Positions 34,980 through 47,794 of a stretch of 64,000 bases of DNA are shown piece after piece; the first letter of the stretch is position 1, and each line of letters starts with the position of its first letter. The stretch spans positions 23,126,032 to 23,190,031 of the forward strand of contig OX393567.1 in the NCBI GenBank assembly GCA_947652115.1, given 5' to 3'. The notes under the pieces were generated by a model. The model did no database searches. It saw only the letters and a list, made by a program, of their open reading frames with translations, and had not been told where the DNA came from. The translations under genes and the position numbers were made by a program. This DNA comes from Blastomussa wellsi (taxonomy: Eukaryota; Cnidaria; Anthozoa; Scleractinia; Plerogyridae).

Positions 34980-37900
34980 TTATCCTCGCAATACTTCAGC
35001 CACATTTCTCCATGTCCCTCTGTTATATGGCGTACTAGTCCGCGATGATCGTGTTTTCTCTGAAGTGACTTTAGTCAAGGTTGTTGAAGCAGTGTTTTTA
35101 TTGCCTAAAGTCCTCCTTTTTGAAACCCTGCCCGTTGTTGTATCAGCCAGAGATGTGGTGATCTTTGTCTCGCGAGATGTCTTGGTCTGGGTTTTCCCAA
35201 AGCAGCGCTTGTTAAATTCATTTGTGGTCTGATTTGTGAGAACAAGATAAAGGTGAAATAACGAGAATCCACACATGGCAACACCAAAGAACAATACGGT
35301 GAGGAAGAGTATCGAGAGCAAAGGATGACGAACCAGCAAATACTGTAAACGAAACAAACAGAAAGGCTGTCGAAAAAAAAAACAACCTGCGATACTTATG
35401 AATAATTTTCCTACTTTTGCCCACCAACAGCGCATGACTTTGTACGCCTGTAATTTCAATCTTTAGGTCAGCTTACCGGCGAGGACTATCGGTTATTAGT
35501 ATATTCTCAGGTCCGACTATTGCATTTCTAGCTTTTTGATTGGCTAAAAAACTCCGACTATGAGCCAATAGTCGGAGTTTTACGTCATATGGAAAATAGT
35601 GCGCCAAGTTTAAAAATTTTCCGCACGAAGTTTTTAACTTCAGCCCTCTATAATGGCCGACACTGGCAGGTTTCAGGAGCTGTCTCCCACAAAAATTCAA
35701 GAGATATGGTTTGAGAATTTACTAAAACAATTATTCCATTCGCCCTTGTTGGATATGAAGTGATTATAACCAACTCGCGCTACGCGCTCGTTGGTTATTT
35801 TATCACTTCATATCCAACGCGGGCTCATGGAATAATTGTTATATACTGTGAATTTAATCAATTCTTGATGACGTCGATCTGGGACTGAAAAGACCAGCGT
35901 TTCCTTCGGAAACATTCCAGTGGAACCACATCATTCCTTACATTTACCTTCTTACCAAACGCATTTCTGTGCACTCTTGGCATATTTTTGAATTTAAAAA
36001 TTAATTTTATGCACATTTTACAGAGTATGATGAATCCCGATCTCCCAACATTTGCTCGACACAGTTTTCTCTTGTTTACCTCAACAACCTCCCGCCTGTA
36101 GTTTTGCGTCTTCGTGAGCGACTCCAGAAGAGAACGGCGGTGGAAAAACCACAAGTTGGTCACTAATATTTCAGAGCCCTCCACCGTACCCTGGCGCCCC
36201 TCCCCGAAAATCGTGCATTGGCTCTGAGACACTCTATCCAGTCAGACGTAACTAACTTTACTCAAGCTTCAAGACAGGTCACGGCCATTCAAATGAAAGC
36301 ATTTAATATAGAAGTTTGTTGCCAACCACTGTATTAGGCAAAATCTGAGATTTTATAATTTCAGTTGGCGCTCTGTAGGGGAAAAGGTTAGTTGACAGCA
36401 TTTAGCAAGTTTATTACAAAGCGCTAAAGAAAGTGAAATTTCAGTTCGCAGATTTTGTTGATCTTGTACATGACAAAATAGAAATTGGACACTATGTAGC
36501 TCTTATGTCTAACAATAACAAGTCCTTTCTTGAAACGTGGTCTAATTCCGCTAACTAGTAGGTTACAAATTGTAAGGAGTAAAATAAAAAACCTTTTAAT
36601 TTATCTACTTTGATTAATTATGATAATTTATTTATTTCTTTATTTTAGTATTATCAGTTTCTTCTGTTTTCTCTGCAGGCAAAGCTGTTTTCGTCTAAGT
36701 GAGTTAGTGTAAGTGTTGAAAATGCTATTTGTAGCATGATGTACTAGGATAACTATCAAGTGTTGTAATGTGGAGGAAGTAAGGGGAAAATGTCTATGTA
36801 GTGATTTCTAAGAATCAATAAAGAAAAAAAAGTTAACATCAAATTACCTGGGACAAAAACCTGATTCCTACTGGATAATGCTTCCCATCATAACCAGTGT
36901 ACTCCAAGTTGATTAAGCCCTCTGACATCACAATATATGCAAATACAACGACGACCACAAATGCTACATACACACACAATACCGCCGAACTTGTGATAAA
37001 ACACCAAAAGAACTTGTAGTTTCTCTTTCCAATGCAGTTGTTCACCCACGAGCAGTGATGGTCAAATCGGCTCACACACACATCACAAAGTGCTGACGAC
37101 AATAAAAATGTATAACAATTTTAAAAAATCTTACAAAATTACAGAGACAAGATTGCACAACATACAAAGCATACTTAATGCTCGAATGTACTAGAAAATC
37201 CCCTTCACCTTCTCTTACATATAACTTTTATAATTATAATTTTTGTTTTACTTAATATCTCAACATGACAAAAATCCTTAGGTAGTTCTACAGGGAAGTA
37301 TACTTAACAAATCGACCATATTTTTTCCATGGTCTACAATCTTATAGACCATAGAAATGATGTCAAAAACTGTTCAAAACTCAAGTGCAACCATGAGCCA
37401 TTGGCTGAGTTGTTTCACTGCAAAGTTCTCTCCCCCCCCCCCCCCCCACCCTGCCCTGCACAGAAGGGATTGGAAATTCTGGGAGGTGGGAGGGTTCTCA
37501 AAGGCCAAAAATTTAACAAAATACATGAAGCTTAATGTGTAATTTCCAGCAGTGCAGGGGGGAGTTAGGAAGAATCCCATCCATGGGGGAGGTATGGATA
37601 ATTTAGTGAACTAAACATTTTGTTTTTCGAAACTTTTGTTGTGTCAACATCATGGTCTATACTCTCATGCACTATAGCTCTCAACTAGTGAGTGTGCGAG
37701 AATTCTCTCAGGTAATGTATAATCTGTTTTTACAAACAACAACAGACTGTAATGTACTTACAACAGTGTTTTGATCTTGCTGGCTTCATAAACTTGCACG
37801 TATAACATTCTGGCAATGTGTAATACACACCATCAGGCTCGTAGTCATTCATGTATTCAGCATGACATGATGCTGTTATGATACCAGGCTCACTTTTCGA

Positions 37901-39852
37901 ACAAATCCAAAACAGAGTCACATTACTGGCTATAAGGATATATGTAATAATGCTAAATATGTTGATTTTATCGAAGTAAGGGATGACTTTGAACGTGTAT
38001 ATAATAGTCCCTCCAGTGACAATAAAGCCATAAAAGAGCTGGATGCATGGATTCCTAAAACAAAATACAAGAAAATAAAATTCAAACTTGTACAATTTTT
38101 AGTCATTTAGGGATGTAGCTAAGAAATTACAAAGCTGGCTAACAAACAACCTCAACCGTCTTTTCTGACCATTGTACCTGGGAAATTTCTTTGGGTCATT
38201 GCTTTCTAGTGAAATTTAAGCCGGTGATAAGCTGTTTCTGCCAGTGAAATTAGAAGGTAGCCAGCCCTTACCTATATCCCTGGGGATGGATCATTATATT
38301 TTTTACAAGGGGGGGGGAGGGAGGGGGTGTTGGGCAATTTTTCTGAGCATTGATAATTGCGTTCGAAGAATGCCTTCTAATCGTGTCAGTCTCGTGGGAT
38401 GTCTCGTGGGTGAAATCGCGATGCCAAGAAATTCTGGGTTTAGGCGCCATCTTGGACTGACTGACTGGCGGTGTGGCACATATAGCCTCGATCTCACTTT
38501 TTTTCTATATTTCGATTTTGTTGAACTTTTTTCGCACTTGTATCGATTTATTTGGCCAAAGATGATTGAAGGTACTTATCAGAACATCAGAAGCCTACCT
38601 ACTGCTGCTGTGCTTTCCAGGAAACAGATGCAAATCGCCTAAAAATCGCCCAAGCAACACGTCACATTATAAAACTCAGCTGCTTTTCATTGGAGATTCA
38701 ACTTCTGCCGTGTACAGAGTTGTGCCGCTCTACTGTTCAAATCAGCCTTATTGTTATCCAAGAAGAACCTTGTAGTGAAAGATTGTACAACTTCTGGTGC
38801 GAATATATAACAGCAGACTTCGATCAGCGCCGTGTCAGTGCAGTCTTTATTAATGCTTGCATTTTAGCCTGCATGTGTTCCGGCCGTTTGCTGCGTTGAT
38901 TTGTTTACATTTGTTGGGTGACAAAGAAATGATATTATTTTGTCATTCTCGTCTTGAGTTTTGTGGTTATTTGGCTACTGCTACTACTTGCTGATTTTTT
39001 AATGTTTTGGCTGGCAATTAATCATTTATCAGTTCCACAGTCTTCGGTTTTAATACACTGACTGCAACTTTGTTATTTGTGAATAGCAGTGTCACGCAAT
39101 GCAAAAAAACTCCAACCATTATGTTAAGAGTTTCATGCTGATATTTAAAAATGTTGATTTCAGCATTAAAGAAAGATTGAATTTCGGGAAAGCAAGTCAA
39201 AATGAAGCCCAGTGAATCGAAGACGTCGAATGCATATATGCACTCCTAATCTTTGATTACTACTAGTTTAACTAAACTAGATTCATGGTCACCCACAGTT
39301 ACATCTAGAAGGAAGCATCTGTGTACCAGTGGCTGAAGCTTATCATAGTTTCCTAGCTCGGTCGCCCCCAGTATTATGTATCAACTCCAAAACCACCCAT
39401 CTCAAAAAACAAGCATCTATGCCATAATTTATTTCCTCGCATACATACCTTGTAAACAGAAGGTACGTTGTGATGTTGCCTATTAAACGAGAAACAGCTG
39501 CTGGGATACACCTTTGAAAAGAAGACTTCATAAAATGGGACACCTGGTGAATGTACATGTATTTTAAAAACGTTAGTTTTAATTTTATGATTTTTTTCTG
39601 TAAGAAATTTATCAGAAATCAAGGGGGTTGATTTTCTAACAGAAGCATATGCGATGTATTGTGCTGCGGACACAAGCCAGTCTGAAAGACCACTGATTGG
39701 CAGCCTTCGGGCTGCTGACTTACCGAAAATAAGTTTATTCGAAGCAAACCAACCCAGCCACTTCGATGATACTCAGATCTTCCCGCAAAAATGATGTACG
39801 ATATGCCCACAAAAAAGACTGTATAGAAAAATGCCATTAAAAGAAAATCCAT
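34980..39852 (-). CDS. ZDHHC4: ZDHHC4-like protein S-palmitoyltransferase
   Basis: A membrane enzyme that transfers palmitate from palmitoyl-CoA to protein cysteines. Exons in transcript order: 39852-39724, 39543-39449, 38054-37762, 37092-36848 and 35342-34980. Phases close, giving 374 residues (human ZDHHC4 about 344). The start [12 protein letters not shown] is the first membrane segment, as in ZDHHC4. Exon 3 has two further segments and KPARSKHC. Exon 4 has the cysteine-rich core with catalytic DHHC ([14 protein letters not shown]) and a membrane segment. Exon 5 has the fourth segment and the QTTNE form of the TTxE motif. A Ser/Thr/Lys-rich stretch then precedes [13 protein letters not shown]. 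The divergent neighbour is MEIG1. Confidence 0.93.
35496..35845. repeat. Hairpin-containing interspersed element, copy B
   Basis: It is the reverse-orientation copy of 7393-7720, lying in the last intron of the ZDHHC4-like gene. Both hairpins are retained. It has about 20 extra bases (around aaattttccgcacgaag) that copy A lacks. Confidence 0.75.
37430..37575. repeat. C-tract repeat within the ZDHHC4 intron
   Basis: A C homopolymer (about 37433-37447) leads into ccctgccctgcacag, answered by cagtgcaggggggag near 37550. This is a loose inverted repeat of a degraded element. Confidence 0.35.
38055..39448 (-). other. Second intron of the ZDHHC4-like gene
   Basis: Intron with a G tract near 38310 and ordinary AT-rich DNA. 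Donor GTATGT and acceptor TTTTAG agree with the phase 2 junction. No nested gene is supported. Confidence 0.5.
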
Positions 39853-40110
39853 CCTTCTTACATACAGTTTTACGATTCGTTTCGCTCTGCAACGTCCGCC
39901 ATATTTGTTTATCGCTCCAACGAAGAACAGCTGACCATCTTGCGGGCTCATGATTACCCACTTAGTTTTCCCTGTTGTTATGGTAACGAGCGGTGAGCCA
40001 ATGAGGCGCCAGACAGGCATCTGTTGCATAGCGCAAGCAAAACATTTCAAACAGTTTATCACAGAAAATTTCGTCGTTTGAATGCTATTTTGAGAACACA
40101 GATCAACGAG
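39853..40110. promoter_or_regulatory. Shared divergent promoter region of ZDHHC4 and MEIG1
   Basis: The two genes start head to head: ZDHHC4 ATG at 39852 (minus), MEIG1 ATG at 40486 (plus). A likely MEIG1 leader exon ends at 40110 (aacgag|gtaggt). No TATA box was seen between them, as is usual for bidirectional promoters. Confidence 0.45.
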
Positions 40111-40485
40111 GTAGGTTCCGCTGGGTTCGTAGCCGTTATATCACGATTTATTTCTGTGTAAGGATAGGTTTTCTCGCAAATTTACACAAACAATCATATT
40201 TTCGTGAATGGACCGACATTTTGTGCGTTGCATGTCGATCTGTTCCAAGAAGTTTTGTTTCAAATTAAAGCATTGCCTTGACTTTTCACAGTAAATTGGA
40301 AGGCAATCTTCGACTTAGTAAATAATGAGAACTGACCGGAAAATTTAGTTTGCCCTTTTCATATTGAAATTTTAACTAAATTGTTTCGCTAGCTGGCCCT
40401 GTACCATATTGGGAGGACGCATTGCTTCTTACCGAAAAAAAGTAGTACTGACAAGTTACATTCTTTTATTATTAGATTAAACACT

Positions 40486-41356
40486 ATGGCATCTACTAGT
40501 ATCGTGTCTCCAATTGCTCAACCTTCAAGACCGAAGTCAGTTTCAAGACCAAAGCGCTGGAGCGAGGAAGTTGAAGAAGGTACAACGTATAAACCATTGG
40601 ATCAATTTAATTTAGTTTGCTTTCAAAACCATGCATACAAAGCTTCTAGCAAATGTTTAGCTTTTGATGGAACTTAAATGTATTTTGTGTTTGTGTGCTT
40701 ATTCCAGCTTACAGATTTCAAATCGCTGGCTACAGAGATGTACATGAATATCGTGATGTCAAGCAAAAGGAACCCGTAAGTGCGATCGAACTTTTTGTGA
40801 ATTCATCGGTCACAAGTTGCCTGAAACCTAACCCTAACCCTAACCCGTGCTTTAGTTTAGTTTGTACTGACGACTTTAACTTATAACGTCGTAGACTTAC
40901 ATATGAAACGATTTTCCTTCATACCTTTTGTGTAAAAGAAAACTAACAGAATCAGTATTTTCCCTAATAATGCTGTGACTTCTTTGTCGCCACCATGAAA
41001 CTTGAGTGTGGTGGGGTGGGATTTAATATAATTGTTTCCGTCATAAATATTTCTCACAGCAAACATATTAATACCAATACAAAGTCAAGCTAGTGTTTGA
41101 TGACAATAAAGAAAATAATTAAAATATGACCTAATCCTCAGAACTACATTAAACTACATTAGTACTGTTTTGTTTGTGTGATAATTGATAACTGCATACA
41201 ATGTATTTTACTCATATTTTTCTCTTTTAGGACCGCTGGCCCCATAATGGCTATGTAAAGAAACTTCAACGTAAAGATGGCTACTTCATTTACTTTGATA
41301 GAACCAGAGAGTGCGCCGACAAAGACGTTTATAAATGCAAACTATATGGATATTAG
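40486..41356 (+). CDS. MEIG1: MEIG1, meiosis-expressed gene 1 protein
   Basis: A small protein needed for sperm-tail assembly in mammals, where it partners PACRG in the manchette. Its presence with cilia genes in invertebrates suggests a general ciliary role. Exons 40486-40579, 40708-40775 and 41231-41356 close in phase to 95 residues (human about 88). The whole length follows the family: [17 protein letters not shown] in the vertebrate position KPKSVSHAKKWSEEIE, then [33 protein letters not shown] and a terminal REC.DK.VYK.K.Y.Y. The N-terminal residues before KPKS are longer than in vertebrates. Confidence 0.95.
40827..40846. repeat. Interstitial telomere-like repeat
   Basis: About three CCCTAA units in the second MEIG1 intron. 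Confidence 0.7.
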
Positions 41357-41453
41357 AAGGTCATATAAGAAAATCGTGTAACCATAGTTACACGAGCAAC
41401 ATGATGCAAGATTGCATTGATACAAGGATCCTGTATTAGTCTATGAAACACTA

Positions 41454-41459
41454 ATTAAA
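41454..41459 (+). terminator. ATTAAA polyadenylation signal of MEIG1
   Basis: It lies about 100 bases after the MEIG1 stop and is the first variant signal in the 3' flank. Confidence 0.4.
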
Positions 41460-42542
41460 TAAGGTTTATTCAAATTATGAAGCTAAAAGCAGTTAAAGAA
41501 CTCAACGACATGATTACCGAGTGGCACGATGGTTGTTTTAGTAAATTATTATTATGAAAAATAGTGAATTGTGTTGCAGCTTTTTTATCAGCCATCTTCT
41601 GTGTAAATATTTCATTAAAATGTAAGGGTACAAATCAGGCGAAATATTATTATTGAGGCATCCCAGTATTTTGTGTCAACTTAATATAAGGCAAAGATTT
41701 TTATACAGTTAATAAATTCATGTAAACAAGTTTTTTCATTGCTGTGTATTAAAGTTTAATAATATTATTGTTAAAACTTCACTAACTGAATCTTCAATGT
41801 CTCATAGCCACTCTTATAAATTTTTTTCCCAATTCTCTTTTATGCTGGTTCCTTCCACTCTACAAACAAGGACAAAGAACCTTAATAGCATAAATTCTCA
41901 CCCTCTTCCCCCTTTCCAATGCTGTACTTAATCTTCTTTCAGTCTTCCGGAAAAATTTTAAAGCATGCAATGATTTTAGTCTGTTTGCATCAGGTGTATT
42001 CAAAACTGCATCCTTGCATGCCTATTTTAATCTTTTCCATATAAATTATCTTATATTTTATTGTAACTATTTATGAAGAGCCACAACACAGATACTCTGT
42101 TAATAATAAACCTTTTACTTATACTACTAGGCATCCTAGCTGACTTGTGCTCTGTGTTCATTAGCACTCCCCTTTCGCATTGTGCTCTACGCTTTATCCC
42201 TCAAGCAGAAAGTTAATTACCAGAGAAAAGTAAATAGAAAATCTGACCAAATTATTGTCATTGCCATTTCTTAACAACAACAACAACGTTTATTGTACCC
42301 AGAGGTTAAAATCAAATAAATTGTAAAGGAAATTAAATATAAATATAGTAATTAAAGGGTACCAGCATCCTGAAATAACTAAAGAGTTAAAAATGTTAGG
42401 GTGCTGGATGAAATAAATTAAATTAAATTTCTTGCCAATACAGGTTGTGTTTGCTGGAATTAATTCGTCTGGCATTTCTAGGTGCCATGGTGCATATCAC
42501 ACTCAACAACATTGCAACTCTTTGAGAATAGTAAAGTTGGTT
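41460..42542. other. Intergenic between the 3' ends of MEIG1 and THOC6
   Basis: AT-rich. A caa-repeat run at 42273-42297 followed by gtttattgtaccc looks like a minus-strand retroelement tail. No gene is seen. Confidence 0.4.
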
Positions 42543-45500
42543 TTATTGTGAAAATTTTAAGGAAAGGGCTTTATAACCAAAGTTTGTAAAAACGTCAATA
42601 TCTGCAGAACTTCCACCAACTGCAAGAACCTGAAGAAAAAAGAAAACAGAAATGAGAATACAGACTGGACATAAAAATATTTAAGCCGCAATGTACTTTT
42701 TCCCTTGACACGTACCTTATTTTTTGGAGATTTATTGTTTACTTGGATGGCAAAAACTGAATTTGGGGTGCAGGGCACATGTGCTTTAGGATCACCATTC
42801 AGTTGCCAGTGGAAGATGTTTGGTTCTGATCCAGCAGACAGTATCTTGAAATAAAAACAAAGTAAAACTACTGAATAATTATACGCAACAACTGTTGTAA
42901 TGACCATTGTCAGGGACAGGCCCAAACACAACTTCAGTACCAGCAGTTGACTTTGAAAGTGCATTCAAAATATCACTGCAGCTGTAGCTTACAATGTCAT
43001 CATGAAAGAGGGCAGCTTGTTGGGTTGATGCTGTTTTCAAAACACTCGTGCAAGCCATGGATCTCAAATGCCACACAGAAAGAGAAGGACCACCACCACA
43101 GACCTGCAATGAGTGCGACAAAATGATTCAACCTTCAAACCTCTTAGTACACAATGACCTTATAGTTAAAGTTCACACAGTATATTAAATAATTTACTTT
43201 TACTTTTCACTTGGAAATTTATAACCTCTCAACCAACAGTGTTATTTTCTGCTGCTACCAATCATCTTAACGACCTCTTAGGAAACGGATTCAACAGGCT
43301 AGGTTCAAAAGGTCTGTCAAGTGACATCTGTGGGTTGTGACTGGTTGATTTTACCCAATTTTTGTTTATTTGTTTCTTCAAGGTGTGTTGATTGCCACAT
43401 GTAATCATGAATAAAATTAGTTGGCTGGGGCATACATGTGTATTTCCACAGACTTCTCAGTTGCATAATTTTCATGTATTAATCAAGACTTTAGATCAGA
43501 AATACTGCTGTTGTTTACTCACCAGCCAGTCCTCGCTCTCATCTACAGCAACACAACCTATCCACGAACCTAACTGTGGTCTGTGTAGGTCCTAAGTACA
43601 ATGTATGTGTAAAGACAAATTGAAGGAACAAATCTTTCTTGTGTACATTTAGTCAAAAAACAGTATTTTCTTGATTCCGTGAGTGCCCATAATGGACTAA
43701 GGGTTACTCTAATTTTTAAGTATTTTCACCACAGAATGATCATTATTTGAAATTAAGAATATGTCCATCAGTGAGAATGAAATGTAAAGAACAAATAATA
43801 ATTACTGTAGGCTTTTTGTTGATAAAAATACTTTGAGTTGAGAACTTATTCAGTAAAATAAATTGTAGTTTGAATAGTTTGTGAGTTGTTTGTCTGGATA
43901 GATTGCTGTTGCCACCCACGACACAACAACCATTTTCTTGAAAGACTCAGGGTGCACTCCTTTGGCACTCTGAAGTGGATTCGCTGGCGCCTTTGATGCA
44001 CCATGATCCGGATCACTGATCCTGATCCGGATCACCCCAAAGGAACACACCTTAAGTATACAATGAATTGGCATTTGTAACATTTACATAATGCAACAAC
44101 CAAGTCATGAATAAAATTAAAGTCATAACTATGTTCTTTCTAAAACTGTCACAATAGTATTTTGTGCATTGATTTCATTGATGTGTACCTCATTTTTGAA
44201 GGGTTCTATCATGTCAGTCATTGATCCTTTAATTCTATGATCTAAAAATGATCAGAAAAAATGTTGAAGGAAGGCAATCTGCTGATCAAATTATGTTCAT
44301 TTTAATTCATTGACTGGTAACTTGTCAGTATTCTACCCCATAATCTCACAGTGCCGTCTTCTGATCCACTGACACATTGGCTGCTTTTTGTTCTGAGGCT
44401 AAGGCAATGGACGTAATCTGTGTGGCCTGCGAGGGTATTCTGAAATAACAAGTGAAGGCAAGAAATATAAGAAAATACCATTCACAGACCTGTCAGTATG
44501 ATTTCCAAGTTATAATAATCTCTATCAGGGGTTTCAAAATAAGGCGGTGACTGCCGGAGTTCCACCAGCTACTTGACTGTTATGCTGCCGGTTACTCTGG
44601 TCATAGCAATCAGCTTGTGACCAAAAAGCTCACTTATAACAGCTGCCTACTCTTGTAGTCGATGACGCCTACTTCAAAACATTTTGAAACCCCTGCTCTA
44701 TCAACAATGACACCAAATGTATACAGAGTTCAGATTTGAATGTGGGGAGTAAGAACTCCTGACCACCAACCTCATTCACAGGGTCTCTCTCTCTCTCCCC
44801 ACCCGTGCTCCAGGTGACGGGAAGGAAAGGATCCTGGGAACGAGGTTCAAACTCCACAGTAAGTGGGAGTAGAGGGTGGGGAGAGCCATTCCAAATGTGG
44901 CTTGATTTCCAGTCATTTTTAATTTATGAGCCTGCATTTCTTGCCCCACTCGCATGCCTTATTAATACCGGTGTACACTTGAAGAGTTGGTGATAATCAG
45001 AAACACTTGCCTACCCACATGTATCTAGAAGGGAAGGTGGGGTTGGAAGGGTATTAATGCATCACAGTACCTTACACGTCCCTGACTCCATGTCCCACAT
45101 ATAAATGTTGTTGTCTCCACATCCTGAGAAAAGAGTGTCCTCCTTTGAGGAAAGAAAGGGTTTGAATCAAAAGCATTTATAAATAAAGAATCTTCCATTT
45201 TGTTCAGGTAACACCTGTGTGACATCTTCACTCTTACCAGTTAATCAGAGTGAAGAAAAACTGTCAGAATCATATTAGCGGACTTGTATACCTGATCAGC
45301 AAAAGCCAAAGCATTGGTCTCAGGTACATTCAGTGAAGTCCTTGAAAAAAAATGGAACCACTATCAAATAAATGTGGTTAGCTTCAAACAGTACTACTTT
45401 TCATTATTCCTTTAAACAGAAGATACAATCATTTAGATCCACCACTGGAGTTTACTGTAAGGCAGTATAACATTACAAATCATGATGAGTGAAAGCTACA

Positions 45501-47794
45501 GCTGAACACCAATGATTACCATGTGAACATACTTTTAGATTTACCATGCTGGTTAGTATCATTATTTTAAGACATATTAATAAAACAATTTCTCTTACCT
45601 ACTTGCAGGAGGTTGTAATGTCCAGGCAGGTATTGGAGACTGAAACATGTCAAAAGTACACACGATTAAAGAAAAAATTACATAAATTCCTTCTCAACCA
45701 CACTATGAGCTCACCTCTGTTTTATCAAGAATTTCATCCCATCGCCAGCCATGTATTTCAGACGAGCCACCACTATGAGCAGAGTAAAAAACACCAAGAA
45801 AATTAGTCCAATGGCTATTATACAATTGTTTTCACTTTCAATGTCCAATGGCAAATAAAACCAGAGAAACATCTTAGCAAACCATATTATTGTCAGTGCG
45901 ATTCTGAACAATAAGTCTGGTTCACAATAGTGACATTACGACACAACTACATGGACATAACCTTAGAGAAAAGATCAGTCTTTTTACGGTAGTTGTTACG
46001 CTAATATCACTACATGTAAGTCATTGTGTTGTTCACACTGGTGGCGTAAAACATCAACTCAAGGTCTTTTTTGCATTTTGCATGAATGTGTCGTTATGTT
46101 GAAATACAATCAAAATGTTTTACTAAATTATTTCATGATCTGCAGAGACTAAATAATCCATGTGGAAATAAATTTCGTCCAAAAAGGACCATAATTGCCT
46201 TTCCCCAAAAGGTACCCCTGGGCTTATTCAATTTTCCATTTATTGTACATTATTTACTGTACTGAAGATATGTTTACTGAGTACATATGATGCTTGATTC
46301 ATACATTACAGATTGAACTGACTATTTATAAAGCACAGGAAGCTACAACAACTAAAACTCAGTTTGAAATGTCAGTACCTCTTGAATAACTACTGACAGC
46401 TACAGAAGGCAAGTAAAATTTGAAAACGTGTTGTCTATGAATACCTGATGAGAAATTTGTCAGTTGACATCAGACTGTAAATTGGGCCAACATGACCTGA
46501 AATAAGATTTCAGGCAAACCAAGAATGTTAATCTGCATGTACATGTATGCAAAGACAAAAAGTTTAGCTTAGGGGGAGGTCAGCTATAGTTGAAGAAATT
46601 TGGCCAAAATTATTTGTATCACTTTCTAACAAAACTTTATTGTCATTTAGCCCCAACAGGGTAGCCATATTACTGTTTACTGTTATTGTCTACAGATATC
46701 CTGTGGGGCAATATTTTGAACAGAGAATCTCAGCCAAGTTCACATCCTCAACATATAACTCTGGAGGAAAACCGGAGAATCCAAGGTAAAACCCTGGTAG
46801 CAAGGATGAGAACCAACAACAAACTCAACCCACATATGACACTGGGTCCGGGAATCAAACCTGGGCCACATTGGTGGGAGGTGAACTCTCATCCCTGCTC
46901 CCAAGTATACAAGTAACCTTGCAAGGAGATGCTCACCTTGAAAAAATATGACTGGCCTTTTCTTGTCAGAAGATGTATCAGGTGCCAAAGCAGAAACGAT
47001 ACTAAAAACGTTGTTAAAAACATTGTGCAAATAAAGTACTTTATTTACATAAGGCTTGATATCATCGTATATGAAATGATATTAATGTTCATTTCTCAAA
47101 TCATAATCCATTTTGAACTTTGAATTCATTTTACCCACCCCAACCCCTCAGTTCTCCGCTCTGTTCTCATGGCATTAAAACTTTTAGCAAAGCGGATAAA
47201 CAATACACCTACCAATGTTAGGCTGACTGTAGTTATCATCCCATAGTGCAGAATTTTGACCGTTTTGGTGGGTTTTCTAGCAAAATTTTATTGACATTTA
47301 GTGACTCTTTTGACCATCCGCAAAATTATGCAACTGAGATTGGGTTTAAAATTTGAATAGAAAATCTCAGCTCAGTTCTAATGACACGCCTATGCGCGAC
47401 CCTCCCCCCTCCCCCACCCCCACCCCTTCCCCGGCCGCCCACCACACCCCTCCTACGGTTTAACATTGACAGGTGCATAGTGTAATTGCTATAAACTTTA
47501 ATTCAAAATCTACCACTCTGATAAAATTAGAACGTTAGATATGAAGCTTATTAATACCAGAAATACCTAAAAACAGCAAGTTGTCCGAAGTTGTTGCACG
47601 CCGCCAAATAGTTGCCGCATGGCGAAAACGCCACTGCAAACACCGTTGTGTGAAGTTCCAGCCGCCTTTGATAGATCCGTTCCTAACATACGTCAAATTA
47701 AAGTTTTATCTGCAAAACTTGTTTTCCAAATCGTCGTGTTCTGGCTAAAAATGACGAAATTTCTGTTGAGAGTACTTACCTGGTGGTCAGCCAT
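42543..47794 (-). CDS. THOC6: THO complex subunit 6 (THOC6), WD40 protein
   Basis: Subunit of the THO/TREX complex that couples transcription to mRNA export. Fourteen exons, in transcript order: 47794-47780, 47682-47567, 47001-46937, 46496-46445, 45772-45715, 45639-45599, 45340-45292, 45142-45071, 44439-44337, 44241-44189, 43591-43523, 43103-42993, 42844-42716 and 42629-42543. All phases match and give 339 residues (human 341). Landmarks parallel to human THOC6: [86 protein letters not shown], and the C-terminal [13 protein letters not shown]. The first coding exon is only 15 bases (MADHQ). An AATAAA overlaps the stop codon. Confidence 0.95.

Noticed and set aside
39853..40062. N-terminal extension of ZDHHC4 by about 70 residues from an upstream ATG
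   Set aside because: The frame is open, but the family begins at MDFL and the extension has no membrane or domain features; read as 5' UTR.
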